Positions 8,770 through 19,776 are shown, numbered from the stretch's first letter. The stretch: DNA of 64,000 nt from Thermosipho sp. (in: thermotogales) (GCA_017656335.1 JACDOA010000001.1:405342-469341), one strand, 5' to 3'. Notes: generated by a model from the sequence alone, not told the origin. Made by a program: numbers and translations.

Positions 8770-9544
8770 TGAATTCACCTCCAAAACTCTCATACCATTC
8801 AAATATATCTTGATAAAATTTTTGTTGGTGCTCAGGATCTTCAAATATTTCATGGAAAGCTCCTTCATACTTCTTCAGAACTTTTTTGTCATCAGGAACA
8901 CCTAATTTTTCAAAAAATGAATATGAACCAATAGGTGGAGTAACTTTATCTTCGGTTCCAACTAATATCATTGTTGGTTTGGTAAGAACTTTTGCTTTTT
9001 GATGAGCAAGTTGAATATTTTGTAGCAAACTCTTTCCAAGTTTAATACTTATTCTATCGTGAACTAAATTGTCATTTATGTATTTCTCAACAGCCTCTTT
9101 ATTTCGCGAAAGAAGATATGGATCTATACCGTTTTTAATTGTAAGTGATGGATATATCACATTAAAAATATTCATCAACAATTTTTGGGCAAAAGATGGT
9201 TTTAAATACAAAGCAGGAGAAGAAACAACCAATGTTTTTATTCTACTTATATTTTCCTGTGCATATCTTATAGCTATCAATCCACCTAAACTGTGCCCAA
9301 AGATATGGAATTCTTCTAAATCTTTTGTCAAACTATTTATAATTTCAATGACTTCCTCGATACTGGCATGACCCCTTTTTCTTTCACTGTTTCCATGCCC
9401 GGGAAGATCAAAACCAATAACACCAAAATCTCCATTAATAAGATTATTCATCAACTTTTCATATCTTCCTATGTGTTCCCCAAGCCCATGAGAAATCACA
9501 ATCCATCCTTTTTTTCCACTACCTTTTCTGAATGAATGAATCAT
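8756..9544 (-). CDS. Alpha/beta hydrolase, lysophospholipase / monoacylglycerol lipase type
   Basis: A 262-residue serine hydrolase with no signal peptide, so probably cytoplasmic. It shows the oxyanion-side HGLGEH (about 19-24), FDLPGHGNSE, the nucleophile elbow FGHSLGG with Ser85, a GTEDKVTPP segment carrying the likely catalytic Asp, and AFHEIFEDPE with the likely catalytic His. This pattern is that of lysophospholipases and monoglyceride lipases; the exact substrate cannot be read from sequence. The ATG overlaps the stop codon of the upstream RseC-like gene by one base, and its 3' end overlaps gatC. Confidence 0.85.
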   Translation of the reverse strand: MIHSFRKGSGKKGWIVISHGLGEHIGRYEKLMNNLINGDFGVIGFDLPGHGNSERKRGHASIEEVIEIINSLTKDLEEFHIFGHSLGGLIAIRYAQENISRIKTLVVSSPALYLKPSFAQKLLMNIFNVIYPSLTIKNGIDPYLLSRNKEAVEKYINDNLVHDRISIKLGKSLLQNIQLAHQKAKVLTKPTMILVGTEDKVTPPIGSYSFFEKLGVPDDKKVLKKYEGAFHEIFEDPEHQQKFYQDIFEWYESFGGEFNENR

Positions 9545-9945
9545 TAAATTCCCCCCTGGTTGTGCTTTACATCAACAATCTCTGGCTTATATCTTTTGTC
9601 AATGAAATAGTTTATTATAAAAGAAACACTCATAAAAATTATTCCAAAAGCAAAACTTACATAATCTGAAAAATCCAAATATGTACCTAATCCAATTCCA
9701 AATATTAAAAATATAACAGGTATTCCATAGAGTAAAAATGCAATCAAAGCAGGTCTTAATTTCATATCAACAATTACAAAATCTCCAGGAAAAATTTCTA
9801 AATCTTTTTTCCTTTCAATTTTCATTTCATTAACCTTTTGAATATTGCAATTACCTGCAAGAGAACATGTACCACACGCTGTAGTATCTCTTTCAAGATA
9901 AATAAATTTATTATCAAGTCTTGAAACTTTAAATACTTCTTTCAA
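9544..9945 (-). CDS. RseC/MucC-like membrane protein
   Basis: A small protein of about 133 residues with the RseC layout: a soluble N-terminal part with a cysteine cluster (CGTCSLAGNC, about 20-29), a short hydrophilic strand region, then two transmembrane helices (IAFLLYGIPVIFLIFGIG and a second hydrophobic segment YVSFAFGIIFMSVSFIINYF). RseC-family proteins are linked to SoxR reduction and electron-transfer (Rnf/Rsx) complexes in other bacteria; the role here is not known. TTG at 9945 is preferred because the upstream AGGTGA overlaps the alternative GTG. The stop overlaps the hydrolase start by one base. Confidence 0.8.
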   Translation of the reverse strand: MKEVFKVSRLDNKFIYLERDTTACGTCSLAGNCNIQKVNEMKIERKKDLEIFPGDFVIVDMKLRPALIAFLLYGIPVIFLIFGIGLGTYLDFSDYVSFAFGIIFMSVSFIINYFIDKRYKPEIVDVKHNQGGI

Positions 9946-9954
9946 AATTCTCAC

Positions 9955-11577
9955 CTACTCAATCAATATCAAAAAAGGATAGTGAACTTGTTCACCTTCA
10001 TATTTTTCAATTTCTAAGCCAGGATATTTTTCTTTAACAATTTTTTCGAGAATGTTCATTTCAATTGGAGTTGCATCATTCCCAACTAAAATAGTTATAA
10101 TTTCCCTTTCTTCCAAATCTTTTATTTTCAAAAAAGCCTCTTCTAAAGCCCTGTGGAAATCTAAATCGTGAACCTCAAGAGAATTATTAATAAAAACTAA
10201 ATATTCATTTTTCTTTATCTTCTCTTTGTCTATTTTTGCGTTTCTAACAGCTCTAGTAATTGATAGTGTTACAACTTCTGAAATAGCTTCTTCAAAAATG
10301 GAAAGCAAGTTTCCCGGTTCTTCATCAGGTACATATCTTATCAAAGCAGCTATACATTCTTGAACATTTTTTGTATTAACAACATAAACATTTTTTCCTT
10401 CGACGGTTTCAGAAACCTGCCGCGCAGCTAATATTATATTGGAATTGTTGGGGAAAATAAAAACATTATCAGCATTTAACGCTTCAACTGCAACTTTAAT
10501 ATCAGCAGTACTTGGATTCATAGTTTGTCCACCCAAAACAATAATATCAGCACCAAGATCGCGTAAAATCCTTGAAACACCTTCACTAGGAGAAACAGCT
10601 ACTATCGTGTTTTTCTTGTTCGGAACATTTTCCTTAAACCCGGTTTCAATAAAATGCTCGTGCTGTTCCTTCATATTATCAATCTTTACCCTTAATAATT
10701 CTCCAATTTCTAAAAGTTTTTCAATGACACGTCCTGGATTATTTGTGTGCACGTGAAGTTTTACAACATTATCCTGTACAAAAAATACTACCGAATCTCC
10801 TATTTCATGTAAAAAGCTCCTTACTTCTTCTTCCTGCCCATTATTTAAAATATCTTTGGTTCTAACTATTAATTCCGTGCAGTACTGGTACTTTAAATCT
10901 TCTGGAACAAATTGTATTTCTTCAACTGGTAAACTGGTAGTTTTAACATCTAAATTAATTGTTTCATCACCCTGTAAATATTTGTAAAATCCTTCGGCTA
11001 TATAATAAAGGCCTTTTGCTCCGGCATCAACAACGCCAGCATCCTTAAGCTTTTTTAATAAGTTTGGCGTATCTTTTACAGCCTTTTCCAAAATTTTAAG
11101 CATTTTTTTAAAAAATTCATCAAAATCATTTGAAGTAGCCAAATCACCAACGTTTTCTGCCAGATATCTAACAGCGGTCAAAATAGTACCTTCAACCGGT
11201 CTCATGACAGCTCCGTAAGCAACCTCTTTTGCTGACTTTAAAGCAAAAGCAAAATTAGATATTGAAATTTCTTTTTTACCCTTTAAATAATCGCAAAATC
11301 CTCTGAAGATCTGTGAAAGTATAACTCCAGAATTTCCTCTGGCTCCCATTAATGTTCCATCTTTTATTGCAGTTAAAACCTTATCCATTGTAACTCTATC
11401 ATTAATACTTTCAAGATATTTACAACCTTCCAGCATCGTCGCTGACATATTAGAACCAGTATCGCCATCAGGAACTGGGAAAACATTCAATGCATTTATT
11501 TCATCTTTGTGCTTGAGCAGATTTTCCGTACCTTTCATAAAACAAAATTTCAGCTTTTCAGCTGTTAATTTTTTCAA
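9955..11577 (-). CDS. fakA: DhaL-domain kinase, fatty acid kinase catalytic subunit FakA-like
   Basis: The 540-residue protein starts with a DhaL (dihydroxyacetone-kinase-type) ATP/Mg domain: ALNVFPVPDGDTGSN (about 28-43), GARGNSGVILSQIFRG and DAGVVDAGAKGLYY. A middle segment and a C-terminal DegV-like domain (IVAVSPSEGVSRILRDLGADIIVLGGQTMNPS) follow. This is the FakA architecture. FakA phosphorylates fatty acids held by FakB (DegV) proteins; a DegV protein is encoded at 43930-44754. The start is TTG with AAGGAGG upstream. The asp23 gene directly upstream matches the common yloU-yloV pairing. Confidence 0.9.
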   Translation of the reverse strand: MKKLTAEKLKFCFMKGTENLLKHKDEINALNVFPVPDGDTGSNMSATMLEGCKYLESINDRVTMDKVLTAIKDGTLMGARGNSGVILSQIFRGFCDYLKGKKEISISNFAFALKSAKEVAYGAVMRPVEGTILTAVRYLAENVGDLATSNDFDEFFKKMLKILEKAVKDTPNLLKKLKDAGVVDAGAKGLYYIAEGFYKYLQGDETINLDVKTTSLPVEEIQFVPEDLKYQYCTELIVRTKDILNNGQEEEVRSFLHEIGDSVVFFVQDNVVKLHVHTNNPGRVIEKLLEIGELLRVKIDNMKEQHEHFIETGFKENVPNKKNTIVAVSPSEGVSRILRDLGADIIVLGGQTMNPSTADIKVAVEALNADNVFIFPNNSNIILAARQVSETVEGKNVYVVNTKNVQECIAALIRYVPDEEPGNLLSIFEEAISEVVTLSITRAVRNAKIDKEKIKKNEYLVFINNSLEVHDLDFHRALEEAFLKIKDLEEREIITILVGNDATPIEMNILEKIVKEKYPGLEIEKYEGEQVHYPFLILIE

Positions 11578-11590
11578 GGTTTTTACCTCC

Positions 11591-11920
11591 TTATTTTACA
11601 TCTATTACATGAACATTAACTTCAACATTTTCACAACCAGCAAATTCCCTTAATTTATGTTTAACATTTTCAATTATATTCCTTCCCACTTCAGAAATTT
11701 TAGTACCATATTCAATTTCAACATATGTATCAACTTTTACATGACCAAACTCATCTTCTTGAATTTTCACCCTGCTTTCCTCGCTACCAACTATTTTTGA
11801 AAGCCAATTTTCAGTTGATATACTAACAGGACCATATGTTTCTAATATTGCCAAATATACCAATTTTCTAATTGCATTTAACGTAATATCAAGTTCACCA
11901 AATTCAGTCTGTATTTTCAT
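11591..11920 (-). CDS. Asp23/Gls24 family envelope stress protein (YloU-like)
   Basis: A small 109-residue protein with the Asp23 pattern: IQTEFGELDITLNAIRKLVYLAI, then VDTYVEIEYGTKISEVGRNIIENVKHKL. Family members are small alpha/beta proteins often encoded beside fakA, which is the case here (14 bases apart); their biochemical role is unclear. I chose the ATG at 11920 because AAAGGAGGAG lies 5 bases upstream; the longer start at 11947 lies further inside dxs. With this start it still overlaps the end of dxs by 17 bases. Confidence 0.87.
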   Translation of the reverse strand: MKIQTEFGELDITLNAIRKLVYLAILETYGPVSISTENWLSKIVGSEESRVKIQEDEFGHVKVDTYVEIEYGTKISEVGRNIIENVKHKLREFAGCENVEVNVHVIDVK

Positions 11921-13736
11921 AAATACTCCTCCTTTCAATTCTTTCAAAAATTTGTTTTTCTATTCCATTCTCATCAAGACCTACAAGTTTCAAAAGTTCT
12001 TTTCGGCTGCCGTGCACAATAAATTCATCGGGAACACCTATGTTTTCAATACTACCATACTTATTTAATGACTCACCAAATCCACCTTCTATAGATCCTT
12101 CTTCCACAGTAAAAATATATTCGTGATTCTTTAAAACCCATTTTAAAGTTTCAAGATCTAATGGTTTAATATTTCTGGCAAAAACTAGAGTCCATCCATT
12201 TCTAATGGCAATATTTATTGCGTTTTTTGTTATTGTTCCTGTTGTAATAATTGCCACTTTTTTACCATCATTCAAAATTTCCCATTTAGAAAGATCTACC
12301 ATTTTAATTTTATCATAAATTTCCTCAAAATTTCCGAATTCAGAATCTCTTGGATATCTAATTGCCACAGGCCCTTCTAACGGAAATTTAAATATTGTCC
12401 ACAAAGTATCTGCTAAATCCTGTACATCTTTCGGAGCATATATTTTCATATTAGGAATTATTCTTAAATAAGAAATATCAAATACTCCATGATGGGTAGG
12501 ACCATCTTCGCCAACAAGTCCTGCTCTGTCAATTGCAAAAATCACTGGTATATTTTGAAGTGCAATATCGTGAATTAATTGATCAAATCCTCTCTGAAGA
12601 AAAGTAGAATAAACGGCAAAAACCGGTTTAAATCCTGCTCTTGCCAAACCACCGGCAAATGTCACACATGCTTGTTCTGTAATTCCCAAATCAAAAAACC
12701 TTTCAGGAAATTTTTCAGCAAATTCACTTAAACCGGTCCCTTTAACCATAGCAGCCGTTATTGCTACAATTTTTTCATCTTTTTCAGCTAATTTAGAGAG
12801 TGTCTTTCCAAATGCTTTGCTGTAGGAAATAAAACCAGGTGTTTTTAAAAACTCTCCAGAATTAGTATCAAATTTTCCAGCACTATGAAAATCCTCAGGA
12901 TTTCCCTCTGATGAATGGAATCCCTTACCTTTGATAGTATTAACAGTCACAGCCACTGGATAATTGTAATCTTTTATTCTTTTAAAAACTTCTTCTAATT
13001 CTCTTAGATTATGCCCATCAACAGGTCCAAAATGTTTTATTGAAAGAGACTCAAAAAAATCATCGCCAGAAATAGAAACTTTTAAAGCTTCTTTTAACCT
13101 TTTTAATTCTTCTTCAAGGCCACCTCGAACAGTTTTTTTCATAATCTGTTTCATTTCTAGGTAAATTTTGCTTGTTCTAAGTCGATCAAAAAAATGAGAT
13201 AGAGCTCCAACATTTTTTGAAATTGACATTGAATTATTATTTATAACTATCTTTATCTTCGAATTAAGTGTTTTTATTTGATTAATAGCTTCTAACGCTT
13301 CGCCCGAAGTAAGTGCACCATCTCCAATAACTACAATAACGTTAGCTTCTTTTCCTTGCAATTTTAATCCTTGTTCGATTCCCAGAGCTGCAGCTATCGA
13401 AGTTCCAACATGTCCAGCCCCAAATCTATCAGCCTGCGATTCAAAAATATTCGTATATCCACTTATCCCATTGAATTTCCTGATTGTAGGAAATAATTCC
13501 CATCTTCCTGTAAGCAACTTATGAGTGTATGTTTGGTGCCCAGTATCCCAGATAATATAATCTTCAAAAGGATCAAATACCCTATATAAAGCAAGCGTTA
13601 ATTCAACTGTACCTAGGTTTGAAGCAAGATGTCCACCATTTTTTGAAATAACATCAATTATGTATTCCCTAATTTGCTTTGCAAACTTTTCAAGCTCTTT
13701 GTAGCTCATTTTTCTAATTTTTGATAAATAATCCAC
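11904..13736 (-). CDS. dxs: 1-deoxy-D-xylulose-5-phosphate synthase
   Basis: First enzyme of the MEP isoprenoid pathway: condenses pyruvate and glyceraldehyde 3-phosphate using thiamine diphosphate. The 610-residue protein has GGHLASNLGTVELT, the WDTGHQTYTHKLLTGR region, a TPP-binding GDGALTSGEALEAIN (about 138-152), KHFGPVDGHNL, and the transketolase middle segment FDLGITEQ with the catalytic Glu. GEDGPTHHGVFD is also present. The GTG start is preceded by AAGGTGAA. It lies just downstream of the serS terminator and has its own candidate promoter. ispF and ispG are also in this window, though in other operons. Confidence 0.97.
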   Translation of the reverse strand: MDYLSKIRKMSYKELEKFAKQIREYIIDVISKNGGHLASNLGTVELTLALYRVFDPFEDYIIWDTGHQTYTHKLLTGRWELFPTIRKFNGISGYTNIFESQADRFGAGHVGTSIAAALGIEQGLKLQGKEANVIVVIGDGALTSGEALEAINQIKTLNSKIKIVINNNSMSISKNVGALSHFFDRLRTSKIYLEMKQIMKKTVRGGLEEELKRLKEALKVSISGDDFFESLSIKHFGPVDGHNLRELEEVFKRIKDYNYPVAVTVNTIKGKGFHSSEGNPEDFHSAGKFDTNSGEFLKTPGFISYSKAFGKTLSKLAEKDEKIVAITAAMVKGTGLSEFAEKFPERFFDLGITEQACVTFAGGLARAGFKPVFAVYSTFLQRGFDQLIHDIALQNIPVIFAIDRAGLVGEDGPTHHGVFDISYLRIIPNMKIYAPKDVQDLADTLWTIFKFPLEGPVAIRYPRDSEFGNFEEIYDKIKMVDLSKWEILNDGKKVAIITTGTITKNAINIAIRNGWTLVFARNIKPLDLETLKWVLKNHEYIFTVEEGSIEGGFGESLNKYGSIENIGVPDEFIVHGSRKELLKLVGLDENGIEKQIFERIERRSIYENTD

Positions 13737-13780
13737 ATTTTCACCTTCTTAGGCTCTCATTTATTTTTATTATCATTCAT

Positions 13781-13789
13781 ATTTTAACA
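13781..13789 (-). promoter_or_regulatory. Extended -10 promoter candidate for dxs operon
   Basis: Read on the minus strand the site is TGTTAAAAT, an extended -10 (TGn plus TAAAAT). It lies 45 bases before the dxs GTG and immediately after the U tract of the serS terminator. The -35 region would fall in that U tract and is poor. A promoter is needed here because the terminator separates dxs from serS. Confidence 0.4.
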
Positions 13790-13792
13790 CAC

Positions 13793-13828
13793 AAAGAAAA
13801 AGTACGCACAGCTTTTTGCTGTGCGTAC
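13793..13828 (-). terminator. Rho-independent terminator after serS
   Basis: A perfect 11-bp stem (13802-13812 with 13818-13828) and a 5-base loop, followed in the minus direction by TTTTTCTTT. It begins 4 bases after the serS stop codon. It ends the mtnA-serS transcript. Confidence 0.9.
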
Positions 13829-13831
13829 CTA

Positions 13832-15106
<1,275 letters not shown>

Positions 15107-15111
15107 TTAAA

Positions 15112-16152
15112 TCACTCCTCCAAGAGTTTTTTCAAATTCTCCTCATATGGTGGATATACAATTCCTTTTTCTGTAATAATTGCAGTTACCAGTTCTGCAT
15201 CTGTAACATCAAAAGCAGGATTAAACACTCTTACATTATCAGGTGCAATTTGAGTTCCACCACAATGAGTTACCTCGGTATGTCTCCTTTCCTCTATTGG
15301 GATATCCTTTCCTGTTTTTGTATTTAAATCTATTGTGCTAGTTGGGGCAGCTACATAAAATGGTATACCGTGCCTTTTTGCTAAAACTGCAACCATATAT
15401 GTTCCAATTTTATTCGCAACATCTCCATTGGCAGCTACTCTATCGGCTCCAACGATGACTGCATCTATTTTACCTAATTTCATGGCCCAACCCGACATGT
15501 TATCGCTTATTAATGTCACATCTATGCCGTCTTTCATAAGCTCCCAAGCAGTAAGCCTTGCACCCTGCAAATATGGTCTTGTCTCATCAGCAAAAACTTT
15601 AATTTTTTTCCCTTCTTCAACAGCCGCCCTTATAATTCCTAAAGCCGTACCGTAATCTACAGTTGCAAGTGCACCTGCATTACAATGTGTAAGAACTGTG
15701 TAACCATCCTTTAAAAGTTGAGCACCAAATTTTCCCATTCTTTTATTGGCTTCTATGTCTTCATTGGCAATTGCCATTGCTTCTTCTTCAAGCCTTTCAA
15801 CAACACCTTCTAATTTTCCGTATTCGTTAAATGCTTTTTCCATTCTTTCCAGTGCCCAAAACAAATTGACCGCAGTTGGTCTTGTATTTGCAAGAACTTT
15901 TTTAACCTGAGACATTTTTTCCTTTAACTCCTCAAAAGAATTAGCTTTTATCTCTTTTGCACCTAAAACATATCCAAACGCTGCAGAAGCACCAATTGCA
16001 GGAGCGCCCCTAACGACCATTTCCTTAATTGCAACTGCAACATCTTCATAAGTTTTACAAGTCATATATTCCTCTTTTAAAGGAATTTTTCTTTGATCAA
16101 TTAAAATAAGCTCATCACCTGTCCATTCCATCGTCATAGTTTTTAGGTTCAT
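15112..16152 (-). CDS. mtnA: Methylthioribose-1-phosphate isomerase (MtnA)
   Basis: Isomerises methylthioribose 1-phosphate to the ribulose form in methionine salvage. About 346 residues. Family features seen are EMVVRGAPAIGASAAFG, the catalytic-cysteine segment THCNAGALATVDYGTALG and the catalytic-aspartate segment VIVGADRVAANGDVANKIGTY. The eIF2B-like fold and GADRV motif are shared with ribose 1,5-bisphosphate isomerases, but the Cys and Asp context favours MtnA. The ATG at 16152 has AAAGGAGG upstream; a start at 16185 would skip it. serS follows in the same operon. Confidence 0.9.
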   Translation of the reverse strand: MNLKTMTMEWTGDELILIDQRKIPLKEEYMTCKTYEDVAVAIKEMVVRGAPAIGASAAFGYVLGAKEIKANSFEELKEKMSQVKKVLANTRPTAVNLFWALERMEKAFNEYGKLEGVVERLEEEAMAIANEDIEANKRMGKFGAQLLKDGYTVLTHCNAGALATVDYGTALGIIRAAVEEGKKIKVFADETRPYLQGARLTAWELMKDGIDVTLISDNMSGWAMKLGKIDAVIVGADRVAANGDVANKIGTYMVAVLAKRHGIPFYVAAPTSTIDLNTKTGKDIPIEERRHTEVTHCGGTQIAPDNVRVFNPAFDVTDAELVTAIITEKGIVYPPYEENLKKLLEE

Positions 16153-16189
16153 TAATACATCCTCCTTTAATTTTAATTTGATCACAATA

Positions 16190-16198
16190 ATTATATCA
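16190..16198 (-). promoter_or_regulatory. Extended -10 promoter candidate for mtnA-serS
   Basis: The minus strand reads TGATATAAT, a perfect extended -10, 38 bases before the mtnA start codon and downstream of the terminator that ends the leuS transcript. No convincing -35 is seen at 17 bases. Confidence 0.5.
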
Positions 16199-16225
16199 TA
16201 TTAAAACTTTTACAAATGTTTTTAT

Positions 16226-16254
16226 AAAAAAAGGGGGGAGTTAAATTCTCCCCC
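16226..16254 (-). terminator. Rho-independent terminator after the SurA-like gene
   Basis: A 7-bp GC-rich stem (16234-16240 with 16248-16254), 7-base loop and a run of T in the minus direction. It lies 27 bases after the stop codon and ends the leuS transcript. Confidence 0.85.
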
Positions 16255-16280
16255 ATTTTTAATCTCTAATTTTGTTTATT

Positions 16281-17285
16281 TCATTCAACATTATAGAATA
16301 TTTGAATGTCGCTTTCTTTTTTGAATTTTTCAAATTCTTCGTCTATAAACTTTGACCAGAGATCTGATTTTTTATTATTCAATAATTCATTTTCAATTTC
16401 TTCCTTAACTTCTTCTAAGGCTTTTACTTGTGGTGGAACTTTATTAACTACCTTTACAAGATAATAAGTGTTATCAATATTGACAGGTCCTAAAATAGCA
16501 CCTGTTATTGTATTTTCAATATAATCCCACAATTTAGATGGGAAAGTTTCACCTTTTGCTAACCCTTGAAATCTAAAATCATTTAAATTAAATTCCTCTG
16601 CAACTGATTCAAAATCTATCCCGGATATAACTTTATCTTTTGCTGCTTTTGCTTGAGTTTCATTATTAAAAGTTAGAACATATAAATCATAGGTTGTTGG
16701 GGTTGAAAAGGCATCAATATTATTATTGTAATATGATTTAATTTCCTCTTCTGTAACGGTTGCATCTTTAGAAATATAATTAAATAAATTTTGAACAGAC
16801 ATATTTACCAATGTATTAAAAAATAACTTTTTCTTGAAATCTTCTAAAGTTCCCATATTTGCGTATTGTAAATACATATCAAAAGTCTTTTCATCAATTC
16901 CTTGAGAAGCTAAATAATCAGAGATTTGTTGGTCTACAAAAGCCATAACTTCTTCTTCAGATGGCCTTTGACCATACTTTTCAGCAAACTGAATAATTAA
17001 AAGTTTGTCAATAATTTGCTCCAATACTGCACGTTTGTATCTCATAAGAAGTTTTACACCTTCATCGGTATTTGAAAGAACATCAAAAAACGTTTGATCC
17101 ACCTCGGAAATCTTCACAAGTAAACCATTAATATCAGCCTCAGAATTCAATAACTCAAGAGTAATTTCCTCGCCATTTACAACTGCAACAACACTTGTTG
17201 ATGGAAGACTAGTAGATGTTGCATCTTCTGCAAAAACCAAAAAAATGGAAAATACTACTAAAAGTGTAACTAACAATTTTCTCAT
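16281..17285 (-). CDS. SurA/PrsA-like secreted chaperone or peptidyl-prolyl isomerase
   Basis: The 334-residue protein has a signal peptide (MRKLLVTLLVVFSIFLVFA, cleavage near residue 20), then a SurA-type N-terminal domain: VVAVVNGEEITLELLN followed by long helices. A parvulin-like segment follows (about 190-290; TYDLYVLTFNNETQAKAAKD, LGPVNIDNTYYLVKVVNKVP), then a helical tail. The protein probably assists folding of outer-membrane or toga proteins. The parvulin domain is weak, so isomerase activity is uncertain. ATG 17285 is preceded by AAAGGAGGAG; the longer start overlaps leuS. It is in the leuS operon, 13 bases downstream. Confidence 0.82.
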   Translation of the reverse strand: MRKLLVTLLVVFSIFLVFAEDATSTSLPSTSVVAVVNGEEITLELLNSEADINGLLVKISEVDQTFFDVLSNTDEGVKLLMRYKRAVLEQIIDKLLIIQFAEKYGQRPSEEEVMAFVDQQISDYLASQGIDEKTFDMYLQYANMGTLEDFKKKLFFNTLVNMSVQNLFNYISKDATVTEEEIKSYYNNNIDAFSTPTTYDLYVLTFNNETQAKAAKDKVISGIDFESVAEEFNLNDFRFQGLAKGETFPSKLWDYIENTITGAILGPVNIDNTYYLVKVVNKVPPQVKALEEVKEEIENELLNNKKSDLWSKFIDEEFEKFKKESDIQIFYNVE

Positions 17286-17298
17286 AAACTCTCCTCCT

Positions 17299-19776
17299 TT
17301 ATTTAACGACAATGTTTAAAAGCTTATTCCTGACATATATAATTTTCACAATTTCTTTTCCTTTCACGTATGATGCAATTTTTGGTTCATTCAAAGCAAT
17401 TTCTTTAATTTTCTTTTCATCTTCATCTACAGATACATTAATTTTACCTCTTACCTTTCCATTTATCTGGATTATAATGATTACTTCATCAACCTTCAAT
17501 GCTTCTTCATCATATTTTGGCCAGGCTTCATTAACTATAAGTGTTTCTTTTTCAAGATCTTGCCACATCTCTTCTGCCATATGTGGAGCAAATGGAGAAA
17601 GAATTAAAATTAGATTTTCGGCAAGTTCCCTAAGTAATGGGAGATTTAACTCCTCCTCACTGGTAGAATTTAAGTAATCACTTAAGCTGTTGTTAAGTTC
17701 CATAAGACCTGCAATAGCTGTGTTAAACTTAAATCCTCCTTCAATATCCTCTGTGATTTTCTTTATTGTTCGATGAAGCTTTCTTCTTAAATCTTTTTCT
17801 TTCTTGTTCTTCAAACTTATATTTTCAATTTCAACATTTTTGATAAGTGGTAATATACTGTAGAAGTTATTCCATAATCTTTTCAAAAATCTATTAACAC
17901 CTTCTATACCAGCATCGCTCCATTCAGCATCCTTCTCAGGTGGGGCCATAAATAAAATATACGTTCTCAATGTATCTGCTCCATATTTTTCTATCATTTC
18001 ATCTGGAGATACTACATTTCCTTTTGATTTACTCATTTTCCAACCATCTTTGTAAATCATTCCCTGTGTAAAGAGGTTGGTAAATGGCTCATCAAAATCT
18101 ACATATCCAAGGTCATGTAAAACTTTAGTAATAAATCTTGAATAAAGTAAATGTAAAATTGCGTGCTCCACACCACCAATATACTGATCAACTGGGAGCC
18201 AATAATTTACATCTTTTGAATCAAAGGGCTTGTCATTTAAATAGGGGTTTACATACCTCAAATAATACCAGGAACTATCAACAAATGTATCCATTGTATC
18301 TGCATCTCTCCTAGCCGGTCCACCACATTTTGGACATGTGGTATTCAAAAATTGTTCATTTAAAGAAAGTGGGGATTGTCCAGTTGGTAAAAATTCAACA
18401 TCTTTTGGTAGTTTTACTGGTAAGTCTTTTTCTGGTACAGGAACAACTCCACATTTTTCACAGTAAACTACCGGAATAGGTGCTCCCCAATATCTCTGCC
18501 TTGAAATAAGCCAATCTCTTAATTTATATTGAACGCTTCTTTTTCCAATTCCTTTCTCTTCAAGATATTCAATAACTTTGTTTATAGCTTCACGACTATT
18601 CATACCACTAAATGGACCTGAATTTACCATAATTCCTTCATCTTCATAGGCCTTTTCCATTGTATCAGGATTTAAAGAATTTTCAGGATTATCAATGACA
18701 ACCCTAATGGGCAAATTATACTTCCTAGCAAAGGAAAAATCCCTTTGATCGTGTGCAGGAACCGCCATTATTGCACCTGTTCCATATTCATACAAAATGT
18801 AATTTGCAACATAAATTGGAATTTTTTCACCGTTCACAGGATTAATAGCATATCTTCCAATGAAAAAGCCTTCTTTTTCAGCATCTATACTTGTTCTTTT
18901 AAATCTATCCTCAAGAGAAACTTTTTGCAAAAATTTGTATAACTCTTCTTTTCTTTCTTCAGTTACCAATTGCTCTACAAGGGGCGATTCTGGTGCAATT
19001 GCCATAAATGTTACACCCCACAGAGTATCAGGTCTTGTTGTAAAAATTCTAATTTTCATATCAAGACCCACGACAGGAAAATCAACTTCAGCACCAGTAC
19101 TTTTTCCAATCCAATTTCTCTGCATAGTTTTTACATTCTCTGGCCATCCAGTCAATTTATCTAAATCGTTTAAGAGTTTCTCTGCATAATCTGTTATTTT
19201 AAAGTACCATTGTTCAAGATGCTTTATGGTAACTTCAGTTCCACATCTTTCACATTTTCCATCTACAACCTGCTCATTTGCAAGAACAGTTTGACAATTT
19301 GGACACCAATTGACTGCACCTTTTTTCTTGTAAGCAAGACCATTTTCATATAATTTTAAAAACAACCATTGAGTCCATTTGTAATAATCTTCTTTACAAG
19401 TGGCTATCTCTCTGGTCCAATCATAACTAATTCCAATTTTTTTGATCTGATTTCTTATTGTTTCAATGTTTTTAAATGTCCAATCTTCAGGATGAATCTT
19501 GTTCTTTATTGCCGCATTTTCAGCAGGAAGTCCAAAAGCATCGTACCCAAAAGGATGCAATACATTAAAACCTTTCATCCTCTTATATCTAGCAACAATG
19601 TCCCCAATAACATAATTTTTAACATGACCTACATGTAATGTCCCCGAAGGATATGGAAACATAACAAGATCATAAAATTTTGGCTTTTTAGAATATTGAG
19701 GTGTTTCAAATACTTTCTTTTCAGCCCATATTTTTTGCCACTTTCCTTCAAATTCTTGAGGTTTATACTCCCTCAT
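17299..19776 (-). CDS. leuS: Leucyl-tRNA synthetase
   Basis: Class I synthetase, 825 residues. The HIGH motif appears in FPYPSGTLHVGHVKNY (about 42-57) and the KMSKS motif in GWKMSKSKGNVVSPDEM. A zinc-finger-like insert CPNCQTVLANEQVVDGKCERC is present, as is the CP1 editing domain with TTRPDTLWGVTFMAIAPE. A second cysteine pair, CPKCGG, follows. The anticodon-binding and C-terminal domain (INGKVRGKINVSVDEDE) completes it. The ATG follows ACAGGAGGGAT. A promoter with TATAAT lies upstream. Confidence 0.97.
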   Translation of the reverse strand: MREYKPQEFEGKWQKIWAEKKVFETPQYSKKPKFYDLVMFPYPSGTLHVGHVKNYVIGDIVARYKRMKGFNVLHPFGYDAFGLPAENAAIKNKIHPEDWTFKNIETIRNQIKKIGISYDWTREIATCKEDYYKWTQWLFLKLYENGLAYKKKGAVNWCPNCQTVLANEQVVDGKCERCGTEVTIKHLEQWYFKITDYAEKLLNDLDKLTGWPENVKTMQRNWIGKSTGAEVDFPVVGLDMKIRIFTTRPDTLWGVTFMAIAPESPLVEQLVTEERKEELYKFLQKVSLEDRFKRTSIDAEKEGFFIGRYAINPVNGEKIPIYVANYILYEYGTGAIMAVPAHDQRDFSFARKYNLPIRVVIDNPENSLNPDTMEKAYEDEGIMVNSGPFSGMNSREAINKVIEYLEEKGIGKRSVQYKLRDWLISRQRYWGAPIPVVYCEKCGVVPVPEKDLPVKLPKDVEFLPTGQSPLSLNEQFLNTTCPKCGGPARRDADTMDTFVDSSWYYLRYVNPYLNDKPFDSKDVNYWLPVDQYIGGVEHAILHLLYSRFITKVLHDLGYVDFDEPFTNLFTQGMIYKDGWKMSKSKGNVVSPDEMIEKYGADTLRTYILFMAPPEKDAEWSDAGIEGVNRFLKRLWNNFYSILPLIKNVEIENISLKNKKEKDLRRKLHRTIKKITEDIEGGFKFNTAIAGLMELNNSLSDYLNSTSEEELNLPLLRELAENLILILSPFAPHMAEEMWQDLEKETLIVNEAWPKYDEEALKVDEVIIIIQINGKVRGKINVSVDEDEKKIKEIALNEPKIASYVKGKEIVKIIYVRNKLLNIVVK

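Noticed and set aside
8770..8868. Longer GatC start inside the hydrolase gene
   Set aside because: Family length is about 95 residues and ATG 8769 has GGAGGTG at ideal spacing.
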